From Cystobasidium ongulense (Eukaryota; Basidiomycota; Cystobasidiomycetes; Cystobasidiales; Cystobasidiaceae), in NCBI GenBank assembly GCA_022835595.1, contig BQUP01000005.1, forward strand, positions 1,979,501 to 2,043,500: a DNA stretch of 64,000 nt, given 5' to 3'. The position numbers were made by a program, and so were the translations under genes. Shown here in pieces: positions 1 to 12,017 of the stretch. The stretch's first letter is position 1, and every line of letters starts with the position of its first letter. The notes below the pieces were generated by a model. That model saw only the letters and a list, made by a program, of their open reading frames with translations, was not told the DNA's origin and did no database searches.

Positions 1-273
1 AATATCGGCCTGCGAAGGATTGTCGGAATGAAGCGACGCCCACGAGTCCGACGAGACGTTCAGTTCAGACTCTTCCATGTTCGGCAGCGTGGCTGTTGGA
101 GTCAGAACAGGCTCTTCTGAAGGTGGTATAGGTAGAGGCCTTCGTGGTCTTTGCGAGTGCTTGACCGACGTGTCCTGAAGTCGGTCGTGACGATCATAGT
201 CTTGCCCAACGCGACGTGCGTCTTGAACATAGCTGGCTGTAATATCTTGCCAGCTGCCATCTGTCGTGACCAT
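1..273 (-). CDS. 5' end of an unidentified gene, cut by the window edge
   Basis: On the minus strand an ATG at 273-271 opens a frame of 91 codons that runs without a stop to base 1, so the gene continues outside the window. The visible part starts MVTTDGSWQDITASYVQDAR and continues with a proline-rich patch (RPRRPLPIPPSEEP) and an acidic, serine-rich stretch (MEESELNVSSDSWASLHSDN). I do not recognise a domain. The amino-acid pattern suggests a cytoplasmic, partly disordered protein. The start is the first ATG of the frame; an upstream exon is possible. That the frame is coding is inferred from its openness and composition. Confidence 0.5.
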   Translation of the reverse strand, partial: MVTTDGSWQDITASYVQDARRVGQDYDRHDRLQDTSVKHSQRPRRPLPIPPSEEPVLTPTATLPNMEESELNVSSDSWASLHSDNPSQADI

Positions 274-542
274 CGCAGATAAACCAAGCGAGTGAATCTT
301 GTCGTTGTGAGAGAGTCAGCAAGCATGCAGCTCTCGACGTGGCCACTGCAAAGGTGATCGAAATAATGACAGAGTCAAAAGTGTACCGAAGTACCGTAGG
401 TATATGCGAATTAATCGTGTTACGATGCTCTCAGCTAGAGCTGGGCCAATACTACCAACATCGAGTGTGAAAAGTTAAAAGGGTTACTGCTAAATGCTGT
501 GCGTGGTGTGATGATACAACTATACTACAATGAACTATGAAA

Positions 543-3500
543 TCATTGCATTCTAAACTGTGAGATGACGGTTCTCCTCTTTTCCGCTCTTCTCGATCTC
601 GAAACAGGTGGTGGTCCACCATTATAACCGCCATTTGCCATTCTAGCAGGTTGCTGGGTCGGTAGTTGATTTCTGCCGTTGATGTCCCATCCATTACCAT
701 TGCTCGATTCTGATGGTCTTCCCCTTCCACTGCTCTTTCGTCTAGCTAGCATACCTCTGTAATTAGGTGCTTGGGCATTCTTGCGGAGTGCATTAAGGGA
801 TTGTACTGGGATCTCAAGCGATGCACTGCGACGCCTTTGCTCTGACCCAGTGGCGGTATTTGAAGAAGCTCCATATCGTGCATCATAGAAATCGTTGCTA
901 TCTGCGGCAACCTCTCGAGGTGGTGATGCAGAAAGACTGTTCAAGGGCACACTGTCCTGGTCTTCGATCTCACGAGCGTGCGTCTCGCAATATGGAAGTC
1001 CACTGAGGACGTAATGATACTGGTCAAGAAGAATGTCGCATGATCCGTCCGAGCATTTGAAGCATGTTGGATGATCTATGATTTGTAAAGCAGTATCAGC
1101 TCAGCCTAATCAGACTTGGCACTGTCGCAAGCTTACATCGACCGCCATTGCCGCTCTCTTCTCCAACTAGACTGACACACGGCCCTTCGATGCCACGCTG
1201 TTCTTCCGAGCAAGCAGCATTAGCACAGAGAGTGCCATTTCGTTCATGATAATGTTGTGCGCAGCTGAGCAAATGATCATTAGCTACTCGCAGAGCATAT
1301 CGCCATAAGAATGCTTACTATGGTCGATTGCCAAAGACATAAAAGTCACCAGTAGGGAAAGGTGCCGAGCAAGAGAAGCACGAGAAGCAACCGATGTGGA
1401 ACTGTGACATGTACGTGTGAAATCAGCATGTAGTTGTGGACTCAGCAAGCCCTCTATATCTCATCAAAACTACTTACTTTGCCTTTGACCTTTCCATCTC
1501 CCGATCCAATAGCTTTATCTTCGATAGGCAACCTACATTTCCTGCATTTCGGTAGATATAAATGAGCATAACACTCATTGCAAAAGCTTTGCCCATCCCT
1601 TTCCACTGGATTTCCGATCTTGATAGGCTGATTGCACGAATCGCATGGTACATCTCTTTCCGTTACCGAAGGCGAAGCTTGTTTCAGGTCAAATGGCCTT
1701 CGAGATAATGTACCGTTTGGCGATGTTGGAGTAACAGAGTGTTCCGACCCATGCGTCAAAGGTGATCTCAAGAGCGAAGCGGCCATGGAGGCAGCAGGTT
1801 GTGTATCTATACTTTCACGATTCATCTCTTTTAACAGATCATCGAGGCAAGCATCTAGACGTAATCCACTTGCTTCTCCAGTAGGCGTAGAAGCAGTAGC
1901 AGAAGCACTTTTGAGCTGCCAGTTGTCATCACTGTTGCCAGGAGCAAGAGGGAACTGATCTTTACTTATATCATCCGATTGTAATCTTCGTCGTCCATTG
2001 AACGGAATAGCACTCTCGTCCACTTTTCCAGGTGATGATTTCGATACCAGTTTAGCAACCGAGGTATCGATCCCAGCCAAACGAACAAGATTATTTGGTG
2101 TGCTATGAGAAGCTGGTATTCCTCTTCCTAAGGGTCTGGTGAATGTTGAGTCTTGAAATGCTTTATCTGAATGAGCTCGTAGCAGAGGTGATGAAATAGG
2201 GACGGCCTCAGGCGAAGGAGCAAGAATTCCATGCCTTTCTCTCTCTTCAGATCCTTGATGGTTCAAGGGTGCTTGTGACCTATGATATGCATCCGATGCA
2301 TCATCATCAATCACAAGTCCACCAAATCTGCCGGAGAAACCAGGTTGAGGCGTGGGGTATGAATCGATAATATCATCATCGTAACCATGGTATTCTTCCT
2401 CTTCTTGTTGTTTGGCCTCTTCTTTGTGATTAAGCTTATTCTGCCTCTGGTCTTGCTCTAATTCAAAATGTCTATTCGAGGAAGACAATGAAGTAGAAGC
2501 GGATAGATCATTATCTTTAAAGAGGGGAGTATCAGGAAATTCAGGGGAGGTATCAGGAGTAGATCCTTCGTATATGAAATAATCCAAATGATCGCTATAT
2601 GAATTCGATAAAGCTGCACTCGATTCTCCAGAATCACTCGTCTCCCTAACGTGATGATTCTGGTTCTGGTGTGTATGTTGATGTATTGCCTTTATACCGC
2701 CAGCACTGGAAGAGGTCTTCTGCTGTTGCTGACCATTCTCTTCCTCTTCTGCACCCGCTTCGATAGAGGTAGAGTCTTCAGATCTACGAGTCTGATCAAA
2801 TCTTCCGAAAATCTCAGGTTCTTCCTTCGCTAGTCCCGACCACCCAGGTGAGATAGGACTCTTTGGAATTTGTACTTCGTTTATCCTGTTCCAAGGTGTG
2901 TTATTCGATCTCGCTGAAAGAGGGGGTGGTGTATACTGTTTCTGTATGCCGGAAGGTGATAAAGATGGACTGATAGCGGGGGCAGGAGAGGGAGGTGCTA
3001 CGAAAGCTCTTTGCTGTTGTAATCTTTCATAGAATGGCATTCTAGCACCTATTCCAGCATTATTTTCAGCTGATAGGTCTACTGTATCAGATCCTGGTGA
3101 ATGTGCTATCGATGGACTTGGTTGACTTCTTTCCAGCTCAGAAGTGGGATACCGACGGTGTTGCTGGTCAAAAGTATACGAAGGACTGAGATTGGGGATG
3201 GCCGCAGGCGATGTACCTGGTGTAGATGTATGGGAATGGTAAGATGGGGAAAGCGACGCGCTTGATGGAGAGTGTGGCAGAGGGGTTCTGTTCGGAGTAG
3301 GAAGGGCTGTTTGAAAAAATACGCAAAGAAAGATCAGATGATTTCAGCTATTCGAGCGTTTGTCGCGATTCAGATGACGACTTACGAGCTTCTAGCTGTT
3401 GGCCATTTTGTCGCCAAGCTTGACTGACATTCACCTTGAGAGGGTTGAGCAGATTTCTCAGAGCGGGCTGAGGTGGTCTGAAATTCGATGGTATAGATGC

Positions 3501-3989
3501 TGTTGCGTCGTGGTTGAAGCCGCTAGCCAGCCTGGCGTGTTGTGATGGAAGGGAAGCTTGTTTGGGTTGATATAGTGGGGCAGAGGATGTGGAGGAAGAA
3601 GGGGCGGAAGGTCGACAAATATGGTCACTCAACTCGAGCAGCGGTACTTGGGAATTGCAAGTACTGCATCGTATCATATGAGGTGATTCAGGCATGCCAT
3701 TTGGTGCATTCGAGTGTATACCTGGTGGCGAGCGGGGTTTGAATGAGGATAGCGAGGTATTGAATTGATTGATGTAGCCGAGGTCGGGACTGTTCATGAT
3801 GGGAGTCCTCGTACTCAGGTTGCTGTTATTGCTGGAACTGCGAGGGATTGAAGGTCTGTGGATGGGCTCGTGTCGCGGCGGCGTTGCTGGCTGCGGTGAA
3901 TACGAGTCTAGTATTTCACCGTTTGATGGCGACCTGGTGAATGCTCTGTGACCAGCTGAAGTGGACATTACAGCAGCTGCGAAGGCCAT
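543..3989 (-). CDS. LIM-domain protein with a long disordered N-terminal region
   Basis: Five exons on the minus strand: 3386-3989, 1478-3306, 1319-1401, 1137-1264 and 543-1075, giving 1058 residues with all phases matching. Residues 1 to about 750 are Ser/Pro/Gln-rich and probably disordered, with one short finger-like motif near residue 110 (CSTCNSQVPLLELSDHIC). From about residue 755 come a CxxC...CxxC module (CDSCNQ, FCNEC) and two LIM zinc modules, the first with CRKC, FHIGCFSCFSC and YCAQH, the second with CANAAC, YHPTCFKC and YCETH. A short basic tail follows. LIM domains are protein-binding zinc folds; fungal proteins of this build (Pxl1/Rga-like) act at the cell cortex and actin ring, which is inference here. 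No GAP domain follows the LIM pair. The start is the first true ATG, at 3989. Confidence 0.9.
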
Positions 3990-6900
3990 CGTTGCTAGCT
4001 CAGCCCTCAAGCTATTGTTTTGCTATTGTTGCTCGTTTGTTGTTGTCCTGTTCGGTTTGCGACTGGACTGAACTTGCTAGTCGACTGAAAAAGGTCCCGT
4101 CGCGCGCTGTGTTTTGAGGAAACAGCAAGCCAAGGCACGGCGAGCTGCAGATGGCGAGGTGTGCTCTATAGTGTATCAATTGAGTCCAACTATAGGCCAA
4201 TTAAGCCTTCCTGCTCGCAGAGGCCTGTTCCAGCTGGACAGACAGTTCAGGCGAGCGGTGTTCGCGCCGAGTCTACAGTATGGCCGAGCAGCATGCGGCC
4301 GTGACTTTGAGTGAGAACCAGCTGAAGTATCGGCAGTAGGAGCAAGTCAGCGTGGAGCTGTAGAGTATGCTGCGTAATGGCAACTCACCTGACCCAACTG
4401 CCAATGCTGCACTGAAACCGACCAAGTCGCGCTATGGGCTTTCGGAAAAAGAGAAAGAGCACAGGCTGCTTGTCGCCCGGTAACGGCGAGGAATGCAGAT
4501 TCCTTGTGCGTATTGGATTGAAGATGTGCTATTGTCGCAGTGCGAGTAGAGTCCACCTGCCAGCTTGCTCTGCTCAGAACACCCGCATAGAGCCTCGCAG
4601 CTGTCGGACTTGCTTCACAGTATTCGCCACCTGCGCGTAGATTCAAACTACACGCGCCGTCGACAAGCCGTGAAAAAGAGGAAAGTTAAGGCTTGTCGAG
4701 ACCCGGGCGAAAGCTACCACATGCAGCCCTGTCCTTGATTCTGTTCCACGTGGGAATTTGATTCCTCCTCATATCCAGGCTTCTTCCTTCAGAGCTGCTT
4801 CTTCTGCTCTTAGGCAGGTCGCGAGAGGCCCAATCATTAGCGAAACCCAAGTACTCGGTCAGGTTGAGCCAAATGCTTTGCACGACTTCAACCTATAAAT
4901 GCATGTCTCTGTTTCTCAAAAGCCCATCTACGGCTGCTGAGAGTGATCTGACCAAGCATAAGCAGCATGCTCTGCCCTCAAAAGCTCACCCTTGTCAAGA
5001 AAGATGAAATGGAAGAAGAGAATACATGCTTTCGAGGCAATGCATTCATGCAGACAATGCTTCAAGAACAGCAATAAGGCTGCAAGAAGTTTATACCGTC
5101 TGACATATATTCCAATTGCGAACACGGTAACATGCAGAGCAGCTGAATCGGAATATTATGCGATGCTTCGGAAGAAGATACAATGATCTGTTTTCTTCTG
5201 GTAGCTTGATCTCAAACCTCTGCTCTCATCTGCTGAAAACGCGATTTATCTGTTCCAGTCTAACTCATTGTACCTTTGTTTAGCTCCTTAAACAGATTCA
5301 CCTGATCCGACGATGAACCAATGTTGGCATCGAGAAAGCTTGCATGAAACACCATACTAACAATCATTTGGCATCTTCCATGTCCTCATAGCAGCTCACT
5401 TCTAGAGGTGTCGTCTTTGCAGATCGCTCAGATACATTGGACACTCTTTACCGGCGGAAACTGAAGTTGGCTGAAGGCCGTCGAATTTGTACTTGGGATG
5501 GCTGTGACATTCTCATTGCAATGGGCAGACAATACGCAGGAAAACAAAAGGTCGGCCGCTTCGAGCACGTAAAGATCAAGAAGGTGCACGCGGACCATAA
5601 ATACCGTCACAAAGCAAACGTGAGTTTAGAGAAAACGCATAAATCCGAGATGTAAAAATGGCAGCGTGGATGAACATCCGACTTCAAGCAAGACTGATAG
5701 CATAATGCCTGCGAATACGCACACAGCGTGTCCAAAGTGTGGCAGATAGATACTTCGGAGTGATGGGAAAATATCTTGTTAGTCTGCTTTGGTCTCCAAA
5801 AGCTTAGAGTAAGCTACTTGCAATCCAATTGTGCTCAGTGTCAGTGATATGACAGAGAGTAGGGGTAGCGACCTGTTCCCGGTCAAGATGAACGAGACGT
5901 GGAAAACGGAAGAAAATCAAGACCGCGTATATGGGTTTGGGGAAGAACAGCAACGCCGGTCATTGCTAAGCTGACGCAGGGGAGATTTCAATATACAGCA
6001 GAGAAATGCAGTGTATCGTTACCTTGAAGAAGACGACAGTGTTCGTATGTAACAGGCGAGATGATGGAATGACGATTTCCCCGGCTGTTCGCTATTGACC
6101 GGCAAACCAAGTGAACCGATCTCTAGCAGAGTAGCTCTGGAAGCTGACCAACTGGAAACAATCACCGTGCACAAGGGTGGAAGCGAGTATGAGGTGCTCG
6201 AGTGTATGTGTATAATGCCTGCTGCTCTGCCTTGTCTGCGGTCAGCCAGCTCGGTGAGCTCTGCCTGTCAGTTGTATTACAAGTTGGCGGGTGGAGAGGA
6301 CAGCCTGAGGCCGGAAAGCTGTGCGATACGAAAACAAGGCAGCCAGCGGGTGGAATGTATTGCAAGGTAGACTATAGTATTTCCACTCCATTCCCACTCT
6401 CTCTCTCGCTTCTTTGTCCCTCGTCTTTCTCTCTCGCAATTGTCGCCACCCTGTCCAAGTCGCAAACCAGAGACTCGCTCTTGCCTGCTTCTGACCCGTC
6501 GACGCTGCTGCTGCTGTGGACTGACCCGCACATCTAGAGCACGCACGCAAGAGTCGCAAGCATACCCAGTCATCTCTACGAGCGGACAGTGTTGGCTCTG
6601 CTCCAGTTCCAGCGTCCCTCTACCAACCGCGAGCTCTCGCTCAACTCTCTCTGCGCGCCATCACAGAACGACGACGACAGAACAACGAGCCGACCAACGA
6701 GCGACGAGACAGGCGAAAGCCCGACACCCACGAACAGGTCTGCGGATAGCCAGCTTTGGCTTCTTCTCGTTTAGCTTTCCCAATCATCACACCCATCCAC
6801 GCCCGCTGGTCGTCGCGCTCTTGATTCTCCCACAGTCAGCGCAGCCCTATCCACCCGTCCACCATCCAGGCAGGCAGGCTGGACACCGCTGTAGAAGTTG

Positions 6901-6995
6901 GCCCGCCCTAGCAGATTGGACACGACGAGCAGGTAGCAGTCTTACTATACTATAAAGCACGAACACGCAACAGTGCGTCTTCGCGCGATCCCACA
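3990..6995. other. Gene-poor divergent spacer of about 3 kb
   Basis: This stretch lies between the divergent starts of the LIM gene (minus) and the LAMMER kinase gene (plus). Short open frames exist (for example 4434-4640, 4992-5186 and 5437-5655), but none resembles a known family or can be extended through convincing splice sites. A strongly pyrimidine-rich tract at about 6378-6432 and C/T-rich sequence up to 6995 probably belong to the promoter and long 5' leader of the kinase gene. I see no tRNA, repeat or transposon relic. Confidence 0.5.
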
Positions 6996-9236
6996 ATGTC
7001 TGCTGCAACCGCAAGCCGCAACTACGGCGGATCGGCTACTCAGACGATGACCGCGCCTCACCACCAGCTCTACCCTACACCCCACTCCTCCACTGGCACA
7101 GTCAACTCATCCCGAGCGACAAATCCAGCTGCAAATGTACAACAAGTCCCAAGAGGTGCCTATGGCTATCCTTCTTCCTCTGCTACTTCCAAACCAGCGG
7201 CTGCTGGCTCATGGTCGATTTTAAAAGAGGGCGATAAGCAAATTATTGTAATTGAAGATACTCCTGAACCGGAAGCTGGTTCATCTACTGCTGCTGCTCC
7301 TACGGCATCAAGACCTTCCACTGCAAATGCGTCAATGAAAAGCAAGAAAGCTAGAACGAATGGATATAACCCTGCTGATGCTTATCAAGTCAACAACCTT
7401 CACTATCCCCCTCCAAACGCCGCTGGCCCTTCTTCATCTGCTTATGCTGCGCCTTCTTATGCCGTCGCCCCTGCCAAACCATCCGCTTCGTCTAGTAAGA
7501 GAAAGTATAATGAAGTCAACGATCCTTCTGCTGCGGTGAGCGCTCTTTTGATCTTACCCCGAATTTCTCCCCCTAAATAAAGCTGAACATTTACTCTTTA
7601 TAGAACGACCGTCTGTACCCTGCTCAAAAGGCACTACCTGTAGACGACAAGGATGGTCACTATATAATTCGACCAGATGACGAACTAGGTGATACTCGGC
7701 GGTGTGAGTTTCGACATTTGCTTGCGAAGATAGCACTTTTACGCGCGATTACTGATTCCTGTGTCGCCCTCTTGCAGATAAGATCATCAGACTGCTAGGA
7801 CAGGGCACGTTTGGTAAAGTCGTCGAGGCTTGGGATCGGGACATGCGAATGAAAGTCGCTGTCAAGATAATCCGAGCGATCCAAAAGTATAGGTGAGTGA
7901 TATATAACCACCTTCGAATTTGGGTCGAGGCTTCGACAAGACCAAGCTCATGCCTTTTTCCTGACTCTTCTAGGGACGCGAGTAAAGTTGAGATCAAAGT
8001 GCTGAACTTATTGCGAGAGCGCGATCCCGCGAACAGCAAGTGAGTACATTATTCATGGTTCATTCTCATTGCGAGACCTGGTAATAACATACTAATACCC
8101 TGCCTATTCGCGTGCTACAGCAAATGTATCCATCTGCTCGACTGTTTCGACCACAAGAATCACATTTGCATTGTGACGAGACTTCTCTCATGCTCAGTCT
8201 TCGATTTCCTCAAGGACAACAATTACCTCTCTTTCCCCATGGCTCATATTCAGAGTTTTGCGCGGCAACTTCTTCTCAGTGTCGCTTGTAAGTCTATCTC
8301 ATACTTGCCGTCCTTGACCTTCCTTGCCGCCTTACTGATCTATGATATTCCATTTCAGTCCTACATGACCTACGATTAGTGCACACCGATCTAAAGCCTG
8401 AGAACATTCTCTTAGTAAACAACGAATTTACTTCTATCCCAATCAGAGTAAGTGATTTCCCCCGCTGTGACGCCAGAACTTGTCTAATTAGAACATTTCC
8501 CCCTTAGCCCCCTAAAAGCAATCCTTCACTGAAAACGAAGAAGATACTGAGAGATCCCTCTGTTCATCTCATCGATTTCGGAAGTGCGACGTTCGAAGAG
8601 GAGTACCATGCGAGTGTCGTGTCGACGCGGCATTACCGAGCGCCAGAAATCATCCTAGGTCAGTCAATCGCATCTTCCTCACCGTGCGATGAAGCTGATG
8701 AGAAGTTCATCAACGTAATCAGGTCTAGGTTGGTCATACCCGTGTGACGCTTGGTCAATCGGATGCATTCTAGTCGAATTCTTCACTGGTGAAGCACTCT
8801 TCCAAACCCATGAAAATCTAGAACATTTAGCAATGATGGAGGTGGTATTTGGTCAAATGCCAAATACAAGATTTGGAAAGAATGGAATTAAACAAAAACC
8901 TGAATGGTTTAATGGTAATTCTACCAAAGTTAATTATCCTTTACCTACTACTTCTAAACAATCTAAGAAATATGTTAAAGCAATGAGACCTTTAGAGGTG
9001 AGTTTCCTCGTCTTCTTTCGATCTGGATCATCAACTCGGAGACAGGTGCATTGACTGACGCTTGTTGCAACCAGACTATCATCCCGCCTGTCAACATTGT
9101 CAACTCGCGCTTCCTCGATCTCCTCAATCATCTGCTCAAGTGGGACCCAGCGGAACGATATACCGTCAAAGAAGCTTTGCGACATCCATTCTTCTCAATT
9201 GATATCAACGATGAAGAAGTCAACCAAACACGGTGA
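6996..9236 (+). CDS. LKH1: LAMMER (CLK/DYRK-type) dual-specificity protein kinase
   Basis: Nine exons: 6996-7535, 7604-7703, 7778-7892, 7974-8039, 8121-8287, 8359-8447, 8508-8658, 8723-8997 and 9075-9236; 554 residues. Residues 1 to about 210 are low-complexity. The kinase domain then shows the glycine loop [12 protein letters not shown], the lysine in VAVKII, the catalytic loop [10 protein letters not shown], the metal site DFGSA, and [16 protein letters not shown]. The family signature appears as [11 protein letters not shown]; most relatives read EHLAMMERILG, so the MME core is kept and the end differs. LAMMER kinases (S. pombe Lkh1, yeast Kns1, animal CLK) phosphorylate SR-type splicing factors and regulate flocculation, stress and cell-cycle responses. 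All intron phases agree and the product is complete. Blocks of exon 8 use unusually AT-ending codons. Confidence 0.96.
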
Positions 9237-10358
9237 TATCACTCCACAGACGACGCGGGCAAACGTGGCCCATCATGTCAATTCGGTACGGAGTTGTCTG
9301 CGCTGTCTAAGAAAGGATTCCAATCTGCTATGTCTGCATGCAAAGGGTCATTATGTCGATGTTATATCAAGTGCAGCGCTACGTATCGGTTATCGAGCTT
9401 TCTTCCCGCATATCTTTCCATCTACTTTCAGTCCCTGCCTCCATCAACAGGATAACGAGAGATCATTTCAAGAGGTCGACATCCAACTACATCATTGCAA
9501 GTCAAGCAGCGAGTCATTTTTAACGTAAATCGAGTACCTTTTGTTTTCGTAATACGCTTTCCGGCCATCGGTTCCCCACTCGAAGGTCTACTTTCTCTCC
9601 TTCCTGTTTTTGATTTCAAATCTGGACGTAAAACCTGTACGAACGCCTTTTTTTCATTCTGCCCCCATGTCTTGTAGCCTCCAACTTTTTTCAACAATTA
9701 TATTCCAAAAGGGCAGGACTACTGGGATCGATCTCCACCGGGAAAGACACAATAAGCTTACTGCAGATTTGTTGCATCAATGTCGGTTGTTGACCTTAGA
9801 TACTCCACCCTAGCCGATTTTTAGCTTTCACCCACTTCAGTGTTTACAAGGGCGGACGATTGTTGTTTCCCGCAGACCGTTGACGAGCAAAACCAAGTCG
9901 AATACATAGCCTTTTGTCAGAGTTCTCCCATGACCAATCAGAGTCTACACTGACGAGTGCAAGCTGAAGCCGAATGTCATTGTCATCTTCCATAACAATC
10001 CTTAGACATCGAGCATTGACTACTACTTCAAGCTTCAAGCACTGATGGAAACCTTGACGCTCGTACACTCTGGCTCGGCTGATTTGACAAGCATCCCAGC
10101 AGTATTTACTGCAAACGCGGCTAAGACAACTTGAGCAGTCCAGCGAACAATTGCAATATCCTATGATGTACTCGGGTGTCTTGTGTCCACTCTCTGTCGC
10201 CTGCTCGTCCGATCAACAACGTGCACGTGAGCTTTGGCCAGCTGCCGAGTAGATCAGGAAGTTGCGACATCGTGCTTGCTTCCTGGCTTCCTACCACTCG
10301 TTCGTCACTAGCATATCCACTGCCCTATCAGCTCACAAGACACTCTATTCCTCGCGTT
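9237..10358. other. Spacer between kinase and inositol monophosphatase genes
   Basis: About 1.1 kb between two genes on the plus strand. It should hold the 3' UTR of the kinase gene and the promoter and leader of the phosphatase gene. Short open frames on both strands show no family resemblance. No RNA gene or repeat is visible. Confidence 0.5.
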
Positions 10359-12017
10359 ATGGCAGATAACTACAATGGACCGTACGCTGCCGAGCTGGCA
10401 CTGGCATTCGAGATAGCCGCCGAAGCTGGACGCATGATCACCGCCGCTTCGGCTAAGCGATGGCAGCAGACTGCGACTGTGGGGGCTGAGCTTGGAACCA
10501 AGAAGAACAGTGTCGATGTGAGCCTGTTCCCACCGCAGTCGGCTTCTACGCTGTTGCTGAAGACAAGGGGAAACATTGCTGAATGGGTGGTTTTGACGGT
10601 ACATGTCATATTCCCAACTAAACTGTTTGGGGTGCAGCTCGTGACCGAAACAGACCAAGCAGTTGAGAAATTAGTCAAAGAACGTATATCTGCGACTTTC
10701 CCTGAACACAAGTTCATTGGTGAAGAATCATACGCTGGCGGTGATAGACCGGAACTTACGAATGAACCTACTTGGATCGTTGATCCTATTGATGGTACTA
10801 CGTGAGCTTTGACAGTATCTACACGCTTGCAACGAGGCTGCGACGGTTTATACTCAGCTACCACGAGCTTGGCGTGCTACGACGCTGGACTGATGTGGCT
10901 CCTCCTCCTTTTGATCAACAGGAACTTTGTACACGGCTTCCCATACGTCTGTATTTCCATTGGGTTCTGCGTAGACAAGATCCCAACTATGGGGTGAGTG
11001 GGATTGTTCGCACCTTTACAGCCTGATACTTTACCTTACCGGCGAAGGATATAATAGGAAAAATGGCTTACGCGGTTAACATACTCTCATTCGCTATATA
11101 GTGTCGTTTATAATCCTTTCCTAGATCAACTCTACTACGGAGTCAAAGGTCAAGGTTCATTCTTAAACAAGACTACCAAGTTACCTCTAAGTCAGCCACA
11201 TCCACTACCGTTGAATAGTCTAGGAGAAGCAATGATAGCGTCGGAATGGGGAAGTGACCGTTCTAAGGAAGTAAGCAAAAATGTCAATTTTATTGAGGTC
11301 GATGCGCATCCACGAAACTTGGCACAGAACGCTGATTCGTGCTCTTTGAACGATGATTCTTCCGAACATTCGCAGATAATGGACAAGAAATCACTGTCTA
11401 TGAAGAAATTAGCTGCTGATAAAGACACAAATGGCGGAAAGATGGCTCACGCGTTGCGTTCAATGGGGTGAGTTTCCAAAAGAAAGGCCTAGTACAATGA
11501 CAAACCAAACCCACATACGAACATACACTCTCTTTATATTCTTCGAATACAGATCCGCTGCTTTGAACTTTGCTCATGTAGCTACTGGACAACTTGATAT
11601 GTATCAAGAAATCGGCTGCTGGAGGTAAGAGAAAACTTCCCCTCATGCAAGGACTCGATTCGACGAGTACTACCTTGAAAGCGTGATCTGACCTTACTTG
11701 TGCTTTATTTTAGCTGGGATGTCTGTGCCGGTGTTGTTATTGCGAGAGAAGCAGGTGGCAAGGTAAGTAGCACTTTTCACGAGGATATGGTCACATTTCT
11801 GCAATGGAACCGACTGACGGACCTCTGTCTTTTTACCGTACACTCCAAAAAACAGGTCTACGGAAGAAAAGGCGGTAAATTCGATGAAAATACTCTAATG
11901 GGACATCATTTCTTTGTTATTCGTGCCATTGCTGGAAATGAAAAGGAGAAGAGCGAGGAAATTCAGGATAGATTGACTAGGGAATTCTTTGAAACTATTG
12001 AAGATTGGGATGTTTGA
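10359..12017 (+). CDS. INM1: Inositol-1-monophosphatase
   Basis: Eight exons: 10359-10517, 10638-10801, 10922-10993, 11102-11270, 11376-11467, 11553-11624, 11714-11762 and 11856-12017; 312 residues, a normal length for the family. The enzyme removes phosphate from myo-inositol 1-phosphate with Mg2+, feeding inositol lipid synthesis. Both signatures are present: GEESYAGG plus [17 protein letters not shown] (metal ligands E, D, D), and [31 protein letters not shown] matches the family well. The piece 11271-11375 is called an intron because it has GTAAGC and CGCAG borders and relatives lack these residues, but it is 105 bases long with no stop, so reading through it would add 35 residues. The start is the first ATG in frame, close to the conserved [15 protein letters not shown] helix. 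Confidence 0.95.

Noticed and set aside
1632-1958. 108-residue plus-strand open frame within the LIM gene
   Set aside because: Lies wholly inside a coding exon of the LIM protein on the other strand.
4434-4640. Short plus-strand frame in the 3 kb spacer
   Set aside because: No homology-like features, no splice partners, and random-looking composition.
5437-5655. 72-residue Lys-rich frame in the 3 kb spacer
   Set aside because: Has an ATG and stop but no recognised motif or neighbouring exons; chance frames of this length are expected.
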